DNA of 6,713 bases from Cytophagales bacterium (GTDB lineage Bacteria > Bacteroidota > Bacteroidia > Cytophagales > Cyclobacteriaceae): contig DPLR01000181.1 in the NCBI GenBank assembly GCA_003541895.1, forward strand, positions 1 to 6,713, read 5' to 3'. The translations under genes were made by a program, and so were the position numbers. Below, in pieces: positions 1-5,199 of the stretch. The notes below the pieces were generated by a model. It saw nothing but the letters and a program-made list of their open reading frames with translations. It did not search any database and had not been told where the DNA came from. The stretch's first letter is position 1. Every line of letters starts with the position of its first letter.

Positions 1-2
1 TG

Positions 3-329
3 GCGGGCGTTGGTACAGGCGCTGGCACAAATGCCATGATTGATTTTTATTCCCGCTTCAATCAAAGTACAGTTGGCCTCACCCACAATTCACATAACCA
101 ATATTTACAGACGTGGATGGAGTCAGGTATTGTTGGGTTAATCGCTTTCTTGTTTTGTCTTTTCGGATTTTTGCTTCTCAAAATAAAAGTGCCACCAAGT
201 TATTTAGCCTTTATTATTATCTTTAGTTTGATGTGCTTGACAGAATCAATTGGAGAAAGGCAAAAGGGAGTTGTTTTCTTCACGTTGTTTCAAAGTTTGT
301 TTTTGGGTTTTGAGGCTAGGCCAAAATGA
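3..329 (+). CDS. O-antigen ligase/polymerase family (Wzy_C-type) membrane protein, C-terminal part, 5' end outside window
   Basis: Only the last 108 or so residues are present. The frame is open to the window edge, so the ATG at 36 is an internal methionine and not a start. The visible part begins with a glycine-rich GVGTGAG stretch, then HNSHNQYLQTWMESGIVGL (from about position 84), then two or three hydrophobic helices and a closing ESIGERQKGVVFF segment. The pattern G-x-G-T-G, a short periplasmic loop, H-N-x-Y-L-Q and E-x-G-I-x-G-L is typical of the WaaL / Wzy_C superfamily. Its members join or polymerise undecaprenyl-linked glycans at the periplasmic face of the inner membrane, and the histidine of the HN motif is conserved and functionally important. 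Ligase, polymerase and protein-O-glycosylating members cannot be separated from this fragment. The stop overlaps the next start (ATGA, 326-329), so it is the upstream member of the operon. Confidence 0.85.
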   Translation, partial: AGVGTGAGTNAMIDFYSRFNQSTVGLTHNSHNQYLQTWMESGIVGLIAFLFCLFGFLLLKIKVPPSYLAFIIIFSLMCLTESIGERQKGVVFFTLFQSLFLGFEARPK

Positions 330-1255
330 TTGCAGCGCAAAAAGTTGATCAGTTGACAAGAGCGGAGAAAGCCGTTATCCGCGCACTTCTTTATTTTGAT
401 ATTTTCAAATATCCACTCACGCGTGAAGAACTCTTCACCTTCGCACCAGAGGTCTGTTCAGATACAACCGTGTTGGATGAGTTGGTTGCCAATGAAATGA
501 TTTATCAGGTAGGGAAATTCTATTCCGTTAGAAATGATTTGCAGTTGTCTTTGAGAAGAGAAGAAGGAAATACACTAGCAGCAAAAAAAATGAAGGCGGC
601 ACAACGTGTAGCAAAATTAATTTCTTTTTTTCCTTTTATTCGGTCAGTGCAGCTGTCGGGGTCCATTTCTAAAGGCTACATGGATAGCAGTAGCGACATT
701 GATTTTTTTATCATTACCGAGGCTAACCGTTTATGGATTGTACGTACATCCTTAGCGCTTTTCAGAAGAGTCTTTCTCTTTAACTCACACAAATATCTTT
801 GCACGAATTATTTTGTGGATGTACAAAATTTACAAATACCCGACCGAAATATTTTTACAGCCACAGAACTAATTACGCTCAAGCCGATGTATGGTAAAGT
901 TTTTAATGAGAAGTTTCGTGAGCAGAACCAATGGGTATTCTCTTTTTTACCGCAAGGTAATTTCAGAGAACACGTATACACTGATCCAACATGGATATTC
1001 AGAAGCTTGATGGAAAAATTCTTCTCCATTTTTAGCCTTGACCAATTCAATCAATGGCTGATGCAAAGAACGCTGCTCTTTTGGAAAAAGAAATATTCAA
1101 CTAAAATAGGCGTTTCCGATTTTGAAATAGCATTCCGAACGAAAGAAGGTGTATCCAAAAGCCATCCCCAGTTTTTCCAGAAAAAAGTTTTGTCTATTTA
1201 TCAAGAGCACATTTCTGCGTTTGAATTTACCAATGGAGTAGACCTTTCCTTATGA
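326..1255 (+). CDS. Nucleotidyltransferase-fold (MNT / pol beta superfamily) protein in a polysaccharide operon
   Basis: A 309-residue protein. Residues about 12-80 look like a small winged-helix-type domain (EKAVIRALLYFDIFKYPLTREEL). Residues 112-126 carry the nucleotidyltransferase signature: GS at 112-113, then SSSDIDFFII with Asp124 and Asp126 as the probable metal-binding pair. A later NYFVDVQ strand (Asp165) could supply the third carboxylate. The rest is mixed helical with many aromatic residues and no membrane segment. Superfamily members transfer a nucleotide to a protein, small molecule or RNA; the substrate here is unknown. Unlike the short MNT proteins of toxin-antitoxin pairs it is about three times as long and has no HEPN partner. 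It overlaps the ligase gene and the radical SAM gene by 4 bases each (ATGA), so a role in glycan or lipid tailoring is inferred from context only. The start is fixed by the overlap. Family call good, function open. Confidence 0.8.
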   Translation: MIAAQKVDQLTRAEKAVIRALLYFDIFKYPLTREELFTFAPEVCSDTTVLDELVANEMIYQVGKFYSVRNDLQLSLRREEGNTLAAKKMKAAQRVAKLISFFPFIRSVQLSGSISKGYMDSSSDIDFFIITEANRLWIVRTSLALFRRVFLFNSHKYLCTNYFVDVQNLQIPDRNIFTATELITLKPMYGKVFNEKFREQNQWVFSFLPQGNFREHVYTDPTWIFRSLMEKFFSIFSLDQFNQWLMQRTLLFWKKKYSTKIGVSDFEIAFRTKEGVSKSHPQFFQKKVLSIYQEHISAFEFTNGVDLSL

Positions 1256-2688
1256 AACGTGTGCTCATCACACATTCCTATTTTTATAAACTTGATTACA
1301 AGCAATGGAAGTTTAAGCAGCCGTATCCACCATACGGTACGTTGCTAGCTGCGGCCGTGATCAGGCAAGCGGGCTACGAAGTTTTTTTCTTGGATGTCGC
1401 CTTGTGTGATAAGCCTGCCGATGTGCTCACAACCATTCAAACTGTGAAGCCCGATTATTTTGTGATTTACGATGATGGCTTTAATTACCTTACGAAGATG
1501 TGTCTGTCAGTGATGCGTGAGGCAGCATTTGAAATGACTAAGTTGGCCAAGCAAAATAATTCGATAGTGATCATCAGTAGTTCTGACTCATCCGATCATT
1601 ATGAAAAATATTTGGAGCAAGGAACAGATTTTGTGGTTCGGGGCGAAGGAGAGGAAACAATAAAAGAACTTTTGAATTTACTTGATAACGGAAAAGAAGT
1701 TCACTCGGTATTAGGCATTGCCTATAAACTGAATGAAGAGATAAAAGTCAATCCATCACGACCTGTTTTAAAAAATTTGGACGGATTGCCCATTCCTGCA
1801 TGGGATTTGATTGACCTGCAACCTTATCGCAAAATTTGGGAGTCGCATCATGGTTATTTTTCGTTGAACATTGCTACCACGCGTGGTTGCCCTTACAAAT
1901 GTAACTGGTGTGCAAAACCTATTTATGGAAATCGCTATAACTCTCGCTCGCCTGAGCATGTGATAAATGAAATTGAATATTTGATGAATCATTTTCAGGT
2001 GAGTCACTTTTGGATGTGTGACGATATTTTTGGTTTGAAGCCGGGCTGGGTCGATCAGTTCAGAGAATTAGTGGTGAAGAGAGGTTTAAAATTCAAGTAT
2101 AAAATACAATCGCGCGTTGATTTGCTTTTAGAAGAAAATACAATTGAAGCTCTGGCGGCATCGGGCTTGGATATGGCTTGGGTCGGAGCAGAATCGGGGT
2201 CGCAAAAAATATTGGATGCCATGGAGAAAGGCACCACTGTTGAAGAAATTGGGCAAGCCACCGCGCGACTTCAAGCGCAAGGCATTAAAGTTGGCTATTT
2301 TCTTCAGTTTGGATATTTAGGTGAAACAAAAACAGATATTGACGCTACATTGAAAATGGTGTTAAAAAATATGCCTGATGAAATTGGCATTTCTGTTTCT
2401 TACCCATTGCCGGGAACAAAGTTTTTTGAGAAAGTAAAAAGCGATTTAAAGGAAAAACAAAACTGGTCAGACTCTGATGATCTTGCCATGATGTACAAGT
2501 CAACGTATTCACCAGCATTCTATAAACTCCTTCATCGGTATATCCACAGCCGGTTTCGAATTAAACGTGGGCTTGAACAAATCAAAAGAAAAAAATTTCG
2601 GCTACGGCCCATCGTTTCTATGGTATATCATGCTCCGCTTTCTTTGTTTCAATCTTGGCGTTTGAGCCAACTGCAATATGGAAAGTAG
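1252..2688 (+). CDS. B12-binding-domain-type radical SAM protein
   Basis: A 478-residue cytoplasmic protein. Residues 1-170 resemble the Rossmann-like B12-binding domain of class B radical SAM enzymes (PPYGTLLAAAVIRQAGYEV at about 26-44; DFVVRGEGEETIKELL at 126-141). The classical DxHxxG cobalamin-ligand motif is not visible, so any B12 binding would be without that histidine. The radical SAM core follows: C213-x3-C217-x2-C220 (RGCPYKCNWC) to bind the 4Fe-4S cluster, then WMCDDIF at 254-260, VGAESGS at 311-317 (SAM-contact strand), FGYLGET at 353-359 and YPLPGT at 384-389. The last 60 or so residues are basic. Relatives named from general knowledge (BchE, HpnJ/HpnR-like) carry out cyclisation, methylation or other C-C chemistry on unactivated carbons; the reaction here is not determined. 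It overlaps the upstream gene by 4 bases and the methyltransferase by 11 (2678-2688), pointing to coupled translation and a joint modification pathway. Confidence 0.88.
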   Translation: MKRVLITHSYFYKLDYKQWKFKQPYPPYGTLLAAAVIRQAGYEVFFLDVALCDKPADVLTTIQTVKPDYFVIYDDGFNYLTKMCLSVMREAAFEMTKLAKQNNSIVIISSSDSSDHYEKYLEQGTDFVVRGEGEETIKELLNLLDNGKEVHSVLGIAYKLNEEIKVNPSRPVLKNLDGLPIPAWDLIDLQPYRKIWESHHGYFSLNIATTRGCPYKCNWCAKPIYGNRYNSRSPEHVINEIEYLMNHFQVSHFWMCDDIFGLKPGWVDQFRELVVKRGLKFKYKIQSRVDLLLEENTIEALAASGLDMAWVGAESGSQKILDAMEKGTTVEEIGQATARLQAQGIKVGYFLQFGYLGETKTDIDATLKMVLKNMPDEIGISVSYPLPGTKFFEKVKSDLKEKQNWSDSDDLAMMYKSTYSPAFYKLLHRYIHSRFRIKRGLEQIKRKKFRLRPIVSMVYHAPLSLFQSWRLSQLQYGK

Positions 2689-3481
2689 CCATTGGGTAAG
2701 CATCAATAAAGCCTTTAGCAAACAGTCCATTCATTTTGATCAAGATGATGAAGCTAATCCTGTGTTACAAACTTGGCGGAAGCGCGTTTATCATCATGTC
2801 GACCAATTTGTAAAACCTGGCTCGAAAATTTTGGAATTGAATGCCGGAACTGGAATCGATGCGATCCATTTTGCAAAGCAAGGACATACTGTTCATGCTA
2901 CTGATCTTTCGGATGGAATGGTAGCAGCTATCAATAAAAAAATAGTGACTCAAGGCTTATCAAATAAAATTTCTGTTCAACAGCTTTCGTTTCAAGATAT
3001 CCATCAGATAAAAGAAAAATTTGATGTCGTGTTTTCCAATTTTGGTGGGATCAATTGTTGTGATGATTTAACTAAAATCACAAAGCATCTTCCTCTTCTT
3101 TTAAATTCTAATGCGCTTGTTATTTGGGTGATTATGCCGCGCGTTGCACCCTGGGAATGGCTTTGGTTTTTCAAAGGAAAATTCAAAATGGCTTTTCGCA
3201 GGTTTAGTACTCAAGGTGTACAGGCGAAGTTGGAAGGCGAGGTATTCACAACATTCTATTATTCGTTGAGGGAAATCAAAAATGCTTTTGCTGATCATTT
3301 TGAATTTCTTCGCTCAGAAGCGTTAGGCGCTTTTTCACCTCCCCCGGGTTCAGAAAGATTTATTTCCAATTTTCCTGGCGCTCTAAAAGGAATGAACCGA
3401 TTAGATCATTGGCTTTCTAATGTATTCCCCTTTAATCGGTGGGGCGACCATATTATTGTAACCTTCCGTTTCAAAAAATAA
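2678..3481 (+). CDS. Class I SAM-dependent methyltransferase
   Basis: A 267-residue soluble protein. Motif I is clear at residues 51-61 (ILELNAGTGID), the acidic end of strand 2 is Asp76 in HATDLSDGM, and the post-motif strand is FDVVFSNFGGINC (115-127). This is the layout of the Methyltransf_11/25 group that acts on small molecules, sugars or lipids. After about residue 150 there is a tryptophan-rich variable stretch (APWEWLWFF) that may be a substrate lid or contact a membrane lipid, then a C-terminal RWGDHIIVTFRF strand that closes the fold. The ATG lies inside the end of the radical SAM gene (11-base overlap), so translation probably depends on ribosomes finishing that gene. It is the last gene of the operon: its stop is one base from the convergent stop of the TPR gene. 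A sugar or lipid O-methylation role is inferred from the operon; the acceptor is unknown. Confidence 0.87.
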   Translation: MESSHWVSINKAFSKQSIHFDQDDEANPVLQTWRKRVYHHVDQFVKPGSKILELNAGTGIDAIHFAKQGHTVHATDLSDGMVAAINKKIVTQGLSNKISVQQLSFQDIHQIKEKFDVVFSNFGGINCCDDLTKITKHLPLLLNSNALVIWVIMPRVAPWEWLWFFKGKFKMAFRRFSTQGVQAKLEGEVFTTFYYSLREIKNAFADHFEFLRSEALGAFSPPPGSERFISNFPGALKGMNRLDHWLSNVFPFNRWGDHIIVTFRFKK

Positions 3482-3482
3482 T

Positions 3483-5102
3483 TTAATCCTCGTTCAAAAG
3501 ATCATTCACTTTTTTTATTGCAGTATCTAAATCATTGCCCGCTTGATTCAACATTTCTAGATATGAACCGTAACTGTCTTTGTATTCTATATTGATAACG
3601 GATATCAATCCAAGTATGCGAGCCAGTGGTCTGCGTATTTGATGCGCATTAAAGTACGAGTACTCAATCAATCTTTCATGCTGTTGCTGAATGGTGTTGG
3701 TTCGTTCGTTTACCAGTTGCTCTAAGTTTGAATTGACACGTTCAATCTCTGCATTTTTAAGAGTCAACTCTTCCGTTTGCTTTAAAATTTTTTGTTGTTT
3801 TTCGGCTAGCTCGTTATTCAATCGTTGCTTTAGGCGCACAGTGCGGTATTGCACAATGGCAATGACAATGATGACAATTAACGTAACGCCATAGACTAAA
3901 TTGATCAACTGTTGCTTTTTAATAAGCGAATTATTTTTGAGGTCAATTGTTTTTAAAAGCTCATTCTCTTTTTGCTTTTGTTCAATCTCTAGTTGAAATT
4001 GGAATTTCAGTTTTTCAATTTGACGCGCCAGATCAACCTCTTTCAACGAATCTTTTATCTTCAGATATTCATTATGATTTTTTAGTTGATTTAAATGTTC
4101 CCCTGCCTTCGAAGCATAAATCTGACCTAAGTAGTAGTGCGCTTCCATTTTATAATTAATGTTAGATGAAGAAATCTTGGCATCAACTACTTTGTCGAAA
4201 TAGGCTTTAGCGCCAATCTGATCATCCATGTTGTAAAGCGACTTCCCTACTAAAAGTTGGCTACGCGTTAATTCCCGTGTAATGTTGTTTCGGGAGGCCA
4301 AGAGAAAACCGTTTTTGGCACGTTGATAAGCCGAGCTCCATTTGTTTTGCAATAAAAAATTATCGGCCAATTCTAGATTGGTCTCTGCTTGGTATATTTC
4401 ATCTTTTTTAATTTTACAAAGTGAATCGGCTTTTAAAAAAGTGGCGTTTGATTTTTTCAAATTACCGGTCTCTCTATAAAATACTCCTAGCCGCAAAAGT
4501 GTGGGTATGTTTGGACCGCCCATAATTTTAACTCTAATGTTGTAGGTTTTGTATAAATAATTTTCAGCGAGATCATATTTCTTCTCGAGCTCATAGGCTT
4601 TAGAAAGACTGGCGTAAACATAGGCGATTCCCGAAGAGTCATGCAGCTCTTCAAAAATTTTCAATGCACTGTGAAAATTTTCCAGTGATCGATTGGTGTT
4701 GCCATGATCAAGAAAGAGCCGGCCTGAATTATTGTAAGCATAGGCTACTTCGTTTTGGTCGTTCTGTTGTGAGGCCGTTTGCAATGCTTGCCTGTAAAAA
4801 TCATAAGCTTCAAAAGTCTCTCCTTTGTACTCATGAGCTACTCCAAGGTAATTGAGTGGCTTGGCAAGGTTGTGTTTAAAATCCAATTTCTTGCCGAGAT
4901 CGTAAGCGCGTTGGGCGATGGCGATAGAAGAATCTTGATTGACAAGGCGATATTCCCAAGCAATGCGGTTGAGCGTTGAGAAACGCTCACTATTTTTTTG
5001 GTAAGGCAGAAGTTTTTCGAGGCTATCAATCTTGAATTTGTTTTGTCCATAGACCACGGCTTCAAAGAATACAAGCATGATAAATAGAATAATCTTCTTC
5101 AT
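3483..5102 (-). CDS. TPR-repeat membrane sensor-like protein with H-box/DHp region but no ATPase domain
   Basis: A 539-residue protein starting MKKIILFIMLVFFEAVVYG, a signal peptide with likely cleavage near residue 19. Residues about 40-345 are helical TPR-type repeats (for example YLGVAHEYKGETFEAYDFY, 85-103; YASLSKAYELEKKYDLAENY, 163-182). A coiled coil at 350-395 leads to one transmembrane helix at about 400-418 (LVYGVTLIVIIVIAIV), then a second coiled coil to 475. Residues 481-500 (YSYFNAHQIRRPLARILGLI) match a histidine-kinase H-box with His487, although the usual Glu/Asp after the histidine is Gln488. The protein stops at residue 539, after the second dimerisation helix, with no HATPase_c N, G1 or G2 boxes. 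The architecture (periplasmic TPR, membrane, cytoplasmic DHp) is that of Bacteroidota TPR sensor kinases. The DNA beyond the stop is the convergent methyltransferase gene, so no ATPase domain has been separated by a frameshift. Possible roles are a phosphotransfer or dimerisation partner for other kinases, or a non-enzymatic signalling scaffold. The start is well placed before the signal peptide, without an obvious Shine-Dalgarno. Confidence 0.85.
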   Translation of the reverse strand: MKKIILFIMLVFFEAVVYGQNKFKIDSLEKLLPYQKNSERFSTLNRIAWEYRLVNQDSSIAIAQRAYDLGKKLDFKHNLAKPLNYLGVAHEYKGETFEAYDFYRQALQTASQQNDQNEVAYAYNNSGRLFLDHGNTNRSLENFHSALKIFEELHDSSGIAYVYASLSKAYELEKKYDLAENYLYKTYNIRVKIMGGPNIPTLLRLGVFYRETGNLKKSNATFLKADSLCKIKKDEIYQAETNLELADNFLLQNKWSSAYQRAKNGFLLASRNNITRELTRSQLLVGKSLYNMDDQIGAKAYFDKVVDAKISSSNINYKMEAHYYLGQIYASKAGEHLNQLKNHNEYLKIKDSLKEVDLARQIEKLKFQFQLEIEQKQKENELLKTIDLKNNSLIKKQQLINLVYGVTLIVIIVIAIVQYRTVRLKQRLNNELAEKQQKILKQTEELTLKNAEIERVNSNLEQLVNERTNTIQQQHERLIEYSYFNAHQIRRPLARILGLISVINIEYKDSYGSYLEMLNQAGNDLDTAIKKVNDLLNED

Positions 5103-5129
5103 AGAAATAGCTTTTGAAAATGACTTACT

Positions 5130-5157
5130 TAAATGTATGATTTACGGCCAACCCAAT
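5130..5157 (-). promoter_or_regulatory. Candidate promoter for the TPR/H-box gene
   Basis: On the minus strand ATTG (5157-5154) is followed after 16 bases by TACATTTA (5137-5130), which differs from TAnnTTTG only at the last base. The start point would be near 5123, giving a leader of about 20 bases to the ATG at 5102. The spacing is shorter than the usual 19-21, so this is a weak call. It lies within the span of the opposite-strand candidate, so both genes would share one small control region. Confidence 0.27.
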
Positions 5158-5171
5158 AAGTGCAACCTTTG
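5141..5171 (+). promoter_or_regulatory. Candidate Bacteroidota-type promoter for the ABC exporter
   Basis: TTTA at 5141-5144 and AACCTTTG at 5164-5171 are separated by 19 bases. The Bacteroidota primary-sigma consensus is TTTG, 19-21 bases, TAnnTTTG, so one position differs in each box. Transcription would start near 5178, leaving a leader of about 20 bases before the GTG at 5200. Position and spacing fit, but short AT-rich motifs like this occur by chance. Confidence 0.35.
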
Positions 5172-5185
5172 AATAATTATTACAT

Positions 5186-5189
5186 GGAG
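5186..5189 (+). promoter_or_regulatory. Possible ribosome binding site (GGAG) for the ABC exporter
   Basis: GGAG ends 10 bases before the GTG at 5200. Shine-Dalgarno sites are generally rare and weak in Bacteroidota, so the match only modestly favours GTG 5200 over TTG 5209 as the start. Confidence 0.35.
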
Positions 5190-5199
5190 TTAACGTCTG

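Noticed and set aside
36..329. A separate 97-residue small membrane protein starting at ATG 36
   Set aside because: The same frame continues upstream to the window edge with the GVGTG motif of the ligase family, so this ATG is internal to a larger truncated gene.
808..1050. 80-residue minus-strand reading frame inside the nucleotidyltransferase gene
   Set aside because: The plus-strand frame has clear catalytic motifs; the antisense frame has no domain, promoter or conserved features visible.
326..1255. Toxin-antitoxin MNT/HEPN module
   Set aside because: The nucleotidyltransferase is long and translationally coupled to biosynthetic genes, and there is no HEPN protein or RxxxxH motif partner beside it.
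3483..5102. Frameshifted full histidine kinase
   Set aside because: The sequence after the stop is the convergent methyltransferase gene, and its minus-strand frames show no ATP-binding N, G1 or G2 boxes, so no ATPase domain has been cut off locally.
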